Positions 32,440 through 44,600 of a DNA stretch of 64,000 bases are shown one piece after another; position 1 is the first letter of the stretch, and every line of letters starts with the position of its first letter. A program made the translations under genes and the position numbers. The stretch spans positions 15,868,501 through 15,932,500 of the forward strand of contig NC_056765.1 of assembly GCF_018687715.1 (NCBI RefSeq), given 5' to 3'. The DNA is from Carya illinoinensis. Its lineage: Eukaryota; Streptophyta; Magnoliopsida; Fagales; Juglandaceae. The notes beneath the pieces were generated by a model. The model searched no databases and was not told the origin of the DNA. It worked only from the letters and a program-made list of their open reading frames with translations.

Positions 32440-34400
32440 TGAAATATTGTAGGTGCATGTATCGATCATTGTAAAGGAGTAAAATTCTATGCATAAATGA
32501 TCACAAAAGAAAAATTGAAGATGTTGGCCAAATTACAAGCCAAAATTATGGAAAAGTAAGCTAAGGTAAAACTAGCATATGTAATCTGTTATCTTGATTA
32601 TCTTGATTGATTTAGCATTATTCTTCGTTTATAACGTCCTTATGATTGTATAAGTTATAAAAGATTATAATATGATTAACTGTCGAAACTATTTATATTC
32701 ATATTATAATTTTTTTTCCTGATGGATTGCTCTGTATATAATTTTCTATTCATATTACCTTCACTATAACGAAAGTACAAGTCAGGGACTTATACTTTAA
32801 ATTCATTTATTTATATACGATTTTGAATAGCTGAAATTGTGTTTTATATATATTTATAGCAGAAAATACACAAAGCCCTCTCAAACAACCACCCAATTTA
32901 CAATCGCACCCTTCAAAGTATCAATTGTGAGAATCATTCCCTTAAATTGCATGCCAAAAAATTGCATGCAATGCACCTGATCTTTCTCTTAAAAAGACAA
33001 AATTACCACAAAAAGATTTTAAAAATTACAGAATAACCCTATCAAATAAAAATAATAATATTTTTTCAAATAAATATTTTTTAAGATAATTATAACTATT
33101 TTAAAAAGTAAAGATAGAATTTTTTATGAAAAATATTTTTAAAATACTAATTGCTTATACGTTTCTCAAGTCTTGAATTTTTTAATATATATTTTTTTTA
33201 AATCTTTGAATTTTTCAAAATTTATTTTTAAATTTCTAATGTTTTAACAAGGGTATCTGCCCATTTTTTTATGGAGGGGGGAGATTGCTAATTTTTATTA
33301 ATTTGAGGGAAAATTTGTTATAAGAAACTGATAATTTTAAGGGTGATTGGAAATTAATGTTGTGATAGTTTGAGGGCTTTTATTTATTTATCTCAGTTAA
33401 TGTTTAACAAACACATAATACAATTTTGCAATGAAATCGCCCATATTAATTCAATTAACAGTTGGTCTTTGCCACCACGAATGCAAGGGATGGGGGTCCA
33501 TCATTATGAATATCCCCGGTGTCGTGGTCCGTGTCACGGGGGGCGGGGGGGACGCCATTGCTTTTTATTTATATTTCTCTTATTAGTCATAATTTAGATT
33601 TCAATGCCATTATAAACAATTAGATTAAGAGTAATGATATTTCTCCAACAATTATGTTACATCTTAGTTTACAAGCAACCAATATGTTCACTGTGCCACC
33701 GGCCGCATAAAAAATAATAAAATTTTCTTTATTTGAACTCCAAATTTTGCCCCAACTTCTGTATTTAAAATATAAATATTTCTTAAAACAGTTGTAAAAA
33801 TGATGGTGGTCTATCATATTACTCTTGGACTAAGGAAAGGTTTGCTAGGAATAAATTAAATTATGATGTGACTTCAAATTAGGAGTAAGATTCCATACTA
33901 TATCAAGATTTATATGCTAAATAATAGATAGATCACAAGAGAAAATTATTTAAAGTTGGCCAAATTAAAAGCCCTCACTCAGGGAAAGCAAAGTAAGGCA
34001 AAAACATACCTGATCCGTTATCTTCTACTTAATTGTCTTTGTCCTTAGCATCCGATGGAGTGTGATGATTGTGATCTATACCATTTAGCAAAAAAAAAAA
34101 AAAAAAAAAAAGGCTAAGAAATCTAGGTAACAATTGGGTTGAACTAAATTCTATAATAAAAGAGAAATAATAGACATAAAACGAGTCCTCATGTGTATAG
34201 TCTCTAAGAAGGATATTCACACATGAGCATCAATAAAATGACTAACTTTGTGTGCCTTTTTCTTTAACTCTCGTCTAAACTTTAGAATTCATACGACAAA
34301 TTTTAATTAGAAATCTTCATCGATTCAGTTTTTTTTTTTTTAATTTATTTGTTATTTATTTTTTAAGGTATAAAATCTGAGATCATCATAGTATTAGAAT
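32440..34400. repeat. Block A of a locally repeated non-coding segment
   Basis: Long stretches recur at 41448-41622 plus 47332-48463 (block B) and partly at 50881-51180 (block C). Shared landmarks include TTGCATGCCAAAAAATTGCA near 32945 and 47481, and the GGGAAAGCAAAGTAAGGCAA stretch near 33980 and 48026. An additional, more diverged copy of that last stretch lies at 32510-32600, so block A itself spans an old tandem repeat of roughly 1.4 kb. No protein gene is evident. A GC-rich island at 33475-33560 is absent from block B. The 32279-32439 and 34401-34583 flanks are AT-rich with nothing recognised, apart from an ATTT repeat at about 32340-32368. Confidence 0.75.
34010..34110 (-). other. Possible exon end with splice donor, block A copy
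   Basis: On the minus strand a short coding-like stretch (NGIDHNHHT) ends in GGATCAG followed by GTATGTTTTT, a good plant 5' splice site. The homologous copy at 48055-48156 keeps a similar frame. The A copy has a stop inside it. This could be a remnant of a host gene carried in the duplicated block, but no other exon is found. Confidence 0.25.
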
Positions 34401-34583
34401 TTTATGGATGCTTGTATATATATTAGTATTACTTTAATTCGCTCATGTGTACCCATATTATACTTTCCAAAATCATCGACTATCTTTACATTGTGATCTA
34501 TCCCATGCTGATCAACTAATAATATTGGATATTACCTGTTACAACTTTATTAAGTAGCTTAACCAAGTTAAGATTAGTGTGAC

Positions 34584-36849
34584 TGTGATGACCCGTTTTT
34601 ACGTATATTTTTACTGAAGGTGCTTTTTAATTTATTTAATATAATAGTTCTTTTATTTTAAATTATTGTATTTTAAATTGGTTTTAATTTATTTGATGTT
34701 GTGTTTAATTTATTTAGTTGTTTTACGGTTTTTAAAATCGTTTTCGGCGGATCAGTTTTGGTTTTCAGAGTGAGGACTGGACCTCATTTTTTTTTCCTCA
34801 TTTTTTCTTTTTCTTTTCTCTTTTTCCTTTTTCTTTTTCCTTTTTCCTTCTTTTTCTTTCTTTTTCTTTCTTTTCTTCTTCTTTCTTCTCCTTTCTCTCC
34901 TGCATAAGCCGAACAGCCTCTTTTTCTCCTTCCCGTTGCTGCCAATTTGACCGCCCAGTTCTCCGCCGTCCGGCCACCGTTTAGTGCACCACCACCACCA
35001 TTCTCTTCCCCTTCCACCAGAGATCAACCCCACCAATTTTCAGAGCCATCGGACCAGTCGTTAGCAACCACAAGCCGCTGGAAGTCACTGCACCTGCTCT
35101 ATTTTTGCCCCTGTCACCGGTTGCTTCCACAGTCCAGAACCGTCGCTCGCCGGCGGCGTGGCCTACACCACCCACTCAGTTTTCTTCCTCTCTCATAGGT
35201 GAACATCCCCACTAAGTTTCACCTCCATCCGAGCCACCGTAAGCCACCACGAGCTCCTCCAAGCCATACGATTTTTGACCGTTTTCGGCGCCGTCGCACC
35301 ACCTCCGGCCACCATCTCTTCACAACTTCTTCCCCCACCTCTAACCGACCTAATCCACCCATTTCCAGCCTTCTTCCGCCGTTTCCGCCGCCACCCACTG
35401 CCAAACTTCACTTCCATTAGCTTCATAAAGGTTTGTCCCCGTTCAAAAGTGGGTATTTTACAACCCACGGCCATAGTGAATTTTCACTATTACGTTGCTT
35501 TCCTTCCGCTGTTTGCAACGCCGCGTGTTTTCTAAAAATACCAAATAGCGCTGTAAGTATTTTCCAAACCCTACTTTTAGATTTAAATATATTTTGCTCA
35601 TTCAATAATTAATTGTTGTTGGTTGGCTGATTCCGGACTGAGTCCGAGGAGTTCGGGGGTCGAATGGATTGAGGACGGAGTGCTTGGTTTTACTTGTTTG
35701 TGTTTGGTTGATTATTTGAGCCATGAGGCGTGAGTTGCATTTCGTGTTTAAGTGCATATTGTTTTAATCGAGAAAATCCCGTTTTATTGGCATAAATGAT
35801 TTTGGATGTGTGTGTCTCACGAGCCCAAGCCGGGATGGGTTAATATCTCGGTGGAGCTCCTCTGGTCACTCGGGAGTGGATAATACTGAGTGACATCCCC
35901 TGGGTTGTCGTAGGGCGACGACCGGATCGCACGATACGGTAACGCTGTCGTGACGACTCCGTGGTCCCTAGAGTGGCGGAGACTAGAGGATGGCCTGGCC
36001 AGGTACGCGCAGGGCCCGAGTCTGGCCATCGCTCGTTTAGGTGTCACATGCGTAGTCGTTACCTGCGGTGTGGCACAGAGCCAGAGTGTGTGGGTGATCC
36101 CTAGGGGAGATCATGGTGCATGCATAATTGGATTGATTGGCTTGATTCAGAGGCACGCGTAGGGATGGTGGTGAGCAGGGATGGTGGTAGAGTCTCTCAC
36201 CTGCGATTCCCGCCTACAGTGCTCTGATGGTTTGGTTAATGAGCCATTATCTGGGATGATGGCGAGGTTCGGTTTTGAGGCTTTGTGATTCATTTTCTGG
36301 GAAAATGGTGGTTTGGGCCATTATCTGGGATAATGGCGAGGCTTTATTTTTAAGCGATATGTTGTTGTGGGTCAAATGGGTTTTTGGCTTGCGTAGAAAA
36401 ATATGGTTTTGCGGGACATGTGCATTGGCTTTTCTTGCATACATTTTGTTTGAGTTATATATGTTTTTATCTAGTGGTGTTTGGATTTTACTTACCTGCG
36501 GCACCATTTTTGGTACCGTAGTTTTTGGTGCAGAGTTCGAGGAGGAGGAGGAGACTGAGCCCGAGGACGCGGTTCCGCCGAAGTTCTGAGTTGAAGTTAT
36601 GTTTTATATTTGGCTTTGAATAATATTTGTAGTTGTAATATTTTAGTATGTATGTTTTGAACAGTTTTGTATTAAATTAAGAAAAATTCCGGTACTTAGT
36701 TATTGACTTGCTTTCACTGCGTATTTCTCGTGCATATTCGTCGTTTATACACATACTTGGCACACATCGATAGGATGATGACCCGTGATGTCATCATCCG
36801 GACGTATCAATTTCTCCATGTTCGTGCGTGGGGATTTGGGGGCGTCACA
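34584..36849 (+). mobile_element. LTR-B: solo LTR, same family as LTR-A
   Basis: Starts TGTGATGACCCG and ends GGGGCGTCACA, flanked by the perfect duplication GTGAC (34579-34583 and 36850-36854). It aligns with LTR-A over most of its length, including the GTGGAGCTCCT, GAGTGACATCCCC and CATCGCTCGTTTAGGT segments. The pyrimidine stretch at 34790-34890 yields Lys/Glu/Arg low-complexity open frames that are not genes. A hairpin (CGGCACC 36499-36505, GGTACCG 36512-36518) and an acidic frame (36521-36589) lie near the 3' end. No interior retrotransposon sequence remains. Confidence 0.92.
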
Positions 36850-36910
36850 GTGACCACAAATATGAGTAAATTTTTGTTTTTAGTTTGAAATCAAAATCAT
36901 AGCATTTCAT

Positions 36911-39900
36911 TCATGAAATAGGATCCATACAAAGCTTATCCTTTAATACCTCAGTACGAATACAATCAGGCCCTTCCTCTAATCAAATCTTCTTTGCTTC
37001 AACATTAAGTGCATGCTTTGCCAATTTGTGAGCAACCATGTTAGCTTTTGTATATACAAATTGGACTTTCCATGATGTCTTGCAATAAAGAATCCTTCTA
37101 ATATCTTCAAGAATCAGTCCCTTCCAAGCCCAACTCTCATCTGTAGCAAAAATAGCTTTAACTACAATCTATGCATCTCTTTCAAAAATTAAATTTTTGA
37201 AACACAACTCAGCACAAACCTCCATAGCTCTTATAAGTGCCATAGCCTCTACTATGACAACCTCTACAACAAGCTCCACCCTTGCATAAAGACACATTTG
37301 GATTTCCACTTCACAATCCCTGGCTATAACTCCAATCCCAATTCCAATATTTTTTGTGCCCATAGCTGCATCCCAGTTCACCTTGATCACATGATCCTCA
37401 AGTCTATACCAACTTCTAATATTTCTGTCAGCTCCTTGAACCCTTTGGTCTCCTAAAATATTCACTTGTGCACTCTTAAAATCTTATAATCCTTGTTGAG
37501 TAGCAGAGAATAGTTGATGAGGTGCTTCAAATTGATTCTTAAAAAGAAAAACATTCATTTTATACCAGGTTCTCTTCATAACAGCAACCACCACTTCCAA
37601 TGTTCATCTGGTAAACTAACTAGCACTTTCTTCCAAAGCTCTAGAAAGACATTAAAATGTCCTTACCACTTATGCACTGGACTTTCATTTCCAGATCACA
37701 GATCAGTAGCTGCTGGACAAGTCCATAGCACATGACAAATTGTCTCTTCCTCCAACTAACATATAGGGCATAGCTGTGATGTGATAATCTGTTTCTTCAT
37801 TAAATTCCATCCTGTAGGAAGATTCTCATGACAGGTTGTCCATATGAACATTTTAGTACTACTCGGAACATTTAAAATCCACACTTTCTTCCAACAATTT
37901 CCTTCATCTAAAGGAGATGAGGTTTCACCTCTACACGATCTCTTTGTTGAGTGAGCTAAGTGATATGCACTTTTTATTGAAAAAAATTCCATTTTTAGTA
38001 AAGCCCCAAACCAACTTACCCTCCAACCCCATTCTACTTATAGGAATACTAAGTATGGCTTTTGCTTCCCTTTGTGTGAACACCTCTTCAATGATAGATT
38101 TCCTCCAACAACTCATGTCTTCATGAATTAACTCTTCCACTATTGCCTCATTGTGAACCTCTTTACAGGTTAATGGATTTTATAGGCAGATGGAACTAGT
38201 AACCATCTATCTTTCCACATCTTGATCTCCTTACCATCACCAAGCCTCCAAAGTAGCCCTTTCTTCAGCAAGTCCATAGCAAACAAGATACTTCTCCACA
38301 TGTGAGATGCTCCAAATCCCATCTTAGAGTTCAAAATCTCAAAAGATCTATAATATTTCTCTTTCATAACTTGAGCAGCTATCATAGCTTTATTAAAGCA
38401 TTTAAACCCAAGCCCCCATTTTGCTTAGCAGCTCCCATTTTGTACCAATGTCTCCAATGAATCCTAGCTTCATTTTGCTTATAAGCCCATCAAAATTTAC
38501 CCATCATTGCAGATATCTCCTTTCACAGTTTTCTTGGAAGCAAAAACAAACTCATTGTAAATGTTGGGATAGCCTGAATAATTGCTTTTAACAGCACCTC
38601 TTTTTCTAATTCTGATAAGAACTTATTCTTCCAATTGTTAACTTTAACCTAAATCCTCTCTTTAATGCCTCTACAAGTGCTATACTTTGATCTGCTCACA
38701 AAAGTGGGTAAACCCAAGTATTTCTCATAGTTGGTACTTGAATTAACACCAGCTTCTTGAACAATTAGATTCTTGTCTCTTTGTGCATTATTAGACCTGG
38801 AAAGAATAGCTGTTTTTTGCTTGTTAAGACATTGTTATGAAGCAGGCTCATATTTGTCCAATAATGTTATCACATTTCTCAACTCCTGAATTGTAGATGT
38901 ACAAAAAAGAACACAATCACCAACAAAAAGTAAATGGCTAATCCTTAGTCCCCTTCGTGTCGTAGCCACCACTTTGATATCTCCTTTCTTATTTGAATCA
39001 TCCATTAAAGCACTTAAACCCTTTGGATAGATGATAAATAGATAAGGGGAAAGTGGATCCCCTTGTCTGATTTCCTTTAATGGCAAAATCGTTTCACCTA
39101 GTTGCCCATTAACAAGGATAGTTTACTGAACTGTCTTTATACATTCCATCACCAACCTTATCCATCCCTCAACAAATCCCAACTTTCTTATAATACCTTC
39201 TAAGAAAGGCCACTCAATCATGTCAGAAGCCTTATCCATAGCCAGCTTCAATGACATATTCCCATATCTATCTTTCTATCTAGTTCTCATTGAGTGTAGC
39301 AATTCATAAGCTACAATCACATTGTTAGTGAGACGCATGCCTGGAATGAATGTACTTTGGTTACAAAAAATGATGAGAGGTAGAACTCTCTTTAGACTAT
39401 TTGCAAGTACTTTAGAAAGAACTTTATAAAGCACATTATAAAGACTAATAGGTCCATATTCACTTACAAGCTTTGCATCAATAACTTTTAGAATCAATGA
39501 AATGTAAGTGAAATTCATAGAGGGATCCAAACCTTCACTTTTTAACACATTGAGTACTGCCTTACGTACATCTTGCCCCACTATATTCCAATGACTCTGA
39601 TAAATATCAGCCCCATATCCATCTAGCCCAGGATATTTAAGACAGACCATCTGATTCAAAGCTTCCTCAACTTTTTCACTTGTAAACTCCTTCAACAATG
39701 CTTCATTCATTTCAACTGTCACTCAAGTATTAACCACTACCAAGCATGCCTTTATATCTTCTTTAGTTGGATGGGAAATACTAGAAAGATTCTTTTAATA
39801 ATTACAAAAAGCTTATTCAATAGCTGCATGTTCTCTGAGAAGAGCCCCTTAAGAATCAACAATATGTGAGATTCTATTCTTCATCATCCTCTAAGAAGCA

Positions 39901-41001
39901 CATGCATGAAAATATTGAGTATTTCTGTCATCCCATTGATACTAGTTTATTTTTGCCCGTTTCTTCCATTTGATATCTTCTTGGTCCCACAACTGATTCC
40001 GTTCTCGTTCCATCTGCTTGATCTCAACAATGTTGCAACTATCTTCATTTGCTTGCATGAGTCTCAACTTAGCAGTCTTATTAGCTATGGCTTTTCCCCA
40101 AAACGAGTTTTTATTTGACTCAATTTAGTTAAATCCCCACCACAAACCTTTAGACTTTCTTGTATTTTTTTTCATAGGCTATTGAGAGGCTTGGCATTCA
40201 CTCTATACCCTTTTGATAACCTATTCACATTCCACATCTCTAGCCCAACTAGCCTCATATCTAAAGTTTTTCCTTCTAAATCTTTCCTTTCTTACAAGAT
40301 CTATCCAACCTCATCAACAAAGGACTATGATCAGATCATCTAGCAGCTAGCACATCAACCATAACCTCTTTGAACTTTGATATCCAAGCTACATTTTCCA
40401 TTATCCTATCCAATCTCTCCTTCGCAAAAGTATCATCCTCATCTTTATTGCTCCAGGTGAATTTATCACCTCCCCAGCCAAAATAAAAAAGATCATTTTC
40501 CTCTAGCACCTGGTTCAAAACACTCATCTGAGATTTAGTTCATGGTTGTCCTCCCCATTTCTCATCAAGATATAATATCTAATTAAAGTCTCCAATTATA
40601 CACCAAGGCCTATCCTCCTCAGGTTTTAATGCTGAAAGTATTGCCCATGATTCTTTCATCTTCCAAAATTCAGGGTGACCATAGAAACCTATAAGCTCCC
40701 AACCATTCTCCTGCCCAGACTGCTTGATCCATGCATGAATGTGTCTCTGTGAAAAATTTTGAATCTCCACTATACCTTCTTCTTTCCACAACAAGGCCAA
40801 ACCCCCTTTCCTTCCAATGGGATCAACCACAAAATAGCTTGAGAACCCCATCCTTGATCTTATCCTCTCAAATTTGGAAACTTTCAATTTTGTTTTAGTA
40901 AGAAACAAAATTTTGGACTGCTTCTCCTTTACCATTTGGTAAAGATCCTAAACTGTCTGGGGGTTCCCAAGCCCCCAGCATTTCCAACTTGAAGCAATCA
41001 T
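36911..41001 (-). pseudogene. LINE-2 ORF2, degenerate
   Basis: Opens at ATG 41001-40999, overlapping the ORF1 stop (TAATG). The endonuclease is recognisable (GFYGHPEFW near 40670; CIIGDFN near 40585; KFTWSNKDEDDTFAKERLDR near 40400-40460). Reverse transcriptase segments include GPISLYNVLYKVLSKVLAN near 39400-39450 and RQGDPLSPYLF near 39040-39070. The catalytic position reads FVGD instead of FADD near 38935, so the enzyme would be dead. Zinc-binding and RNase H parts lie at 37756-37992 and 36950-37400. The frame closes at TGA 36913-36911. Many stops and frameshifts. Confidence 0.85.
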
Positions 41002-41447
41002 TATGCTTGGCGGGGTTGATTAATAGCCTCCGCCAATAACATGGTAGTACCTTCCACTTCCAGATCATCACTCCCTTTCTTACTCTTTGTAGGGCATAAT
41101 TCTCTGTTAGACTTATCTTTACCAATGCTTATCTTCCTTTTAATAGGCTTAGTGACAGAAGATAGATGCAGATTTTTACCTTGATCATGAGCTTTCCTCT
41201 TCCACTTCCTCCCAACTACCAAACCTTCATGAGCTTTGCCATTTACCTCATATAGTAGTCTATCAATATTAGCAGTTTTAGTTGGACTGTTACCCTCGAT
41301 AGCGTCTTTCATGGGTACTAGGCTTTGGCCATTTTTTCTGAGATTTGGGTCCACTGTGTCCACACTACAATTGTTTCTAGTCTTCCCGCCACTTTCAACG
41401 GCTAGCTTCTCTCCACCAGTCTTATATAGATATTCGTTTGTAATGTC
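41001..41447 (-). pseudogene. LINE-2 ORF1, C-terminal part
   Basis: An open frame of about 149 residues, basic and low in complexity (KWKRKAHDQGK, KPIKRKISIGKDK), ends at TAA 41003-41001. Its position directly before ORF2 and the shared stop/start overlap identify it as the ORF1 tail. The domain and zinc-knuckle part is missing because the element is 5'-truncated. Confidence 0.65.
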
Positions 41448-41622
41448 CATACAATTGTATAGATTATAAAATATTATAATATGATTGATTATTGTAACAA
41501 TTTATATTCATTTTATAATTTTTATTCCTAATGAATTGCACTTTATATAATTTTCAATTCATATTACCTTCATTTTGACGAAAGTACTAGTCAGGGACTT
41601 GAACTTTAAATTCCTTTATATA
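41448..41622. repeat. Block B, left part
   Basis: Matches block A from about 32644 (GATTATAAAATATTATAATA-type sequence) to about 32820. It is cut at 41622 by LINE-3 and resumes at 47332. TTCCTTTATATA at 41611-41622 is the LINE-3 target duplication. Confidence 0.85.
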
Positions 41623-41672
41623 AATTTTTTTTTTTGATAGGAAAATCACTTTCATTAATAAGCAAAACAGAA

Positions 41673-44600
41673 TTATAATGCTAAATCAGTCCATTGGACT
41701 TGTTCAATAACAGAGGGAACAAACTCCCACCAAACACTTGCCTCTCGATTAACATGCAAAATAGAACAAATTGGTATTCTACTCTGCATCTGCTTGATGT
41801 CTGTTACTATGTTTCCAAACATAGCATTGGCAAACTCAGGTTTTGCTAACTCTTGAGCTAAAATCAACGAATCTGTCTCAATAGTTAGAGCTTGCAAACC
41901 AAGAGGGATACAAAATTGTAAGCCCCTGAGTATAGCTACCAGTTCTATCTCAAGAGGCTCCACCACTGCTGACTCCTTTTTGCTTACAGCCATGATCACC
42001 TTTCCTTCCCAAACTCTAAGAATAAGACCAACTCCTGCACTGCCATCTTCATTAAACATAGCTCCATCCACATTAAGCTTTGTGGTCCCTTGTGGGGGTA
42101 GTTGTCATTTAGTCACTCTCTTAATGCCATTAGAATTAGTACCTTTTGTTGCCTGAAAAGCCTTTAGCAAGCAAAGTGCATGGTTGACTACCTCTGCTGG
42201 TTCCAAATGTTTTTCCTCAAATACCCACTGATTTCTTCTGTACCAGCATGCCCAAGCTATCATGAATACACGCTCCAGCTCTTCATGACTGTGATTGACT
42301 TGTACTCGAGCAACCATCTCTCTGAAATCCTCATTTGGTAGTACATGCATTCCTTGAGGAAATTGTTGATCCCAGATCACAATGAGCATCTGACATTGTT
42401 TGAGAGCATGTGCAGTATTTTCAGACCCTGCAGAACACAATGACATGTGCCATCTTCAACTACCTTCCTTCTTTTCAAATTGTATCTGGTTGGCAGAGCT
42501 TCAATGCAAGATCTCCATGCAAAAATCTTAACCTTCTGGGGTACTTTCATCCTCCAAATGGCTTTCCACAGCTTTTTATCTTCTCTATATCTTGAGCTTT
42601 CTCCCACTGCTGTTGTGACCAAGGTTTTAAAAAGTTTGTAGGCACTCTTAACACTAAAGCAACCATTTCTCTCCAAGTCCCATAATAATTTATCCTCATG
42701 GTTTTCTGAACTGAGGATAATTTTCAAAATTGCTTCAGCTGGTTCAGGGGCCAACAAACTTCTGACTTTATGTATATCCCACCAACCTGATTGTTGATCA
42801 ATTAAAGTTTCTACTCTTTGGTCCTCTTCTGTTGATCCTGCCATTAACTGTTGTAAGTTTTTGAAACCAGTCACCCAATAATCATCCCGAATCCTTATCA
42901 TTCTTCCATTTCCAACCCTCCACCTGCAACCTTGGAGAAGCTTTTCTTTCACTGACCAAATACCCCTCCACACAAAGGATGGATTATGACCAAGATTTGC
43001 ATTCTGAAAATTTGAGTTTTGAAAGTATGTGGCCTTAAACACTTTGTGAAGCAGGCTTTCTTCATTTTGCATTATTCTCCATTCTTGCTTTGCAAGTAGG
43101 GCCTCATTGAAAATCCTTAAATCTCTAAAACCCATACCCCCATCCCCTTTGTCTCACACAGCCACTTCCAATTCACCCAGTGTATCTTTCTCTCTTCTTT
43201 TTTCTGTCCCAACCAAAACTTGGCCATCATTTGCTCTATTTCATGACACAAAGAGCTGGGTAGCTTAAATCAAGACATAGAGTAAGTTGGAATAGCTAAG
43301 GCCACTGCCTTTATTAAGACTTATTTTCCCCCTTGTGATAAAAGCTTTTCCTTCCATTGCTGCAGCTTAGACCATACTTTATGCTTTATATCAGAAAACG
43401 CCCTTCTTTTATCTTTGCCTACCATTGATGGTAGACCTAGATATTTATCATAATTCTGGTATCCCTGAACTCCCCACAAAGATAGTACTTGTTGCCTAAT
43501 TTCTGATGGGACATTATTACTGAATACCATTGCAGTCTTTCCTCTATTAATTCTTTGACCTGATGCATTCTCATATTCATCAAGAATTCTTTGTAACTCC
43601 ATGTTCTCTTGAAGAGTGGCCTTGCAGAAGAGGATGCTATCATCTGCAAATAGTAATTGATTCACCACTGGTGCCCCTCTGCATACCCGAATGCCTGAAA
43701 TCTGAATTCTGGAACTTGCTTCAGTCAACAAAGAAATAAGACCCTCAATACCCAATAAGAATAAATAGGGAGATAGTGGATCTCCCTGTCTTAACCCACG
43801 GGAAGGATGAATAGGGCCAACTGGTTCTCCATTTATGAGAATGGAAAAAGAGACTGTTTTGACACAAAGCATAACTAATTGGATCCATCTATTAGCAAAA
43901 CCCATATGTTTCATAACAGCTTCCAAATAATTCCATTCAAGCCTGTCATAAGCCTTGCTTATATCTAACTTGATGGACATAAATCCTTATTTTCCAGCTC
44001 TTTTTCTTCTTAAATAATCAATCATTTCATAAGCTACAAGAATATTATCAGAAATGACTCTACCCGGTACAAATGCACTTTGAGAGTTGGATATAACATG
44101 AGGAAGGACTAATTTCAGCCTATTAGACATGACCTTTGAGATCAATTTATAAATGACATTACACAGGCTTATTGGGCGATACTGGGATACTAACTCTGGC
44201 TTTTTGGTTTTTGGAATAAGGACAATAAAGGTGTGGTTTAACTCAGCAGGGAATTGACCCTCATTAAGGGCATACAAAACAACTTTAGTCATAGACTGTC
44301 CTACAATATTCTAGTGTTTTTGATAGAAAATAGGAGCCATACCATCGGGTCCAGGAGCTTTAGTAGGATCCATTTGTTGTAGTGCAATCTTTACTTCATC
44401 TTCAGAATAGGCCTTTGTAAGATCTTCATTCATTGCTGCTATTACCCTGCCTTGTAGAGAAGATAAGAAACTGTTATTGGTTTCCAAACCACTTGATTTA
44501 AATATCTCTTCAAAATAGTTTATTATCAGCTCATCCCTTTGCTCTTCTTCTTTCCATTCCCCATGTTCATCCTTGAGCCTGGTAATAGTGTTCTTCTTTT

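Larger units (their letters stand above)
36868..41447 (-). mobile_element. LINE-2: minus-strand L1-type LINE, 5'-truncated
   Basis: Carries, in minus-strand order, the C-terminal part of ORF1 and a broken ORF2. The 3' end is near 36868-36880, where a degraded T-rich tail (TTTTTGTTTTT) lies. The 5' end meets block B at about 41447, inside ORF1. No target duplication is evident. It is closely related to LINE-4 over 37510-41200. Confidence 0.85.

Noticed and set aside
33370..33597. 75-residue open frame with a Cys/Gly-rich part
   Set aside because: It crosses AT-rich sequence, has no known pattern and is absent from block B.
34752..35036. Lys/Arg/Glu-rich minus-strand open frames
   Set aside because: Low-complexity reading of the pyrimidine-rich part of LTR-B.
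36275..36589. 104-residue open frame at the 3' part of LTR-B as a full gene
   Set aside because: Only its last 20 or so codons have counterparts in LTR-A and LTR-C. The upstream part is not conserved in frame.
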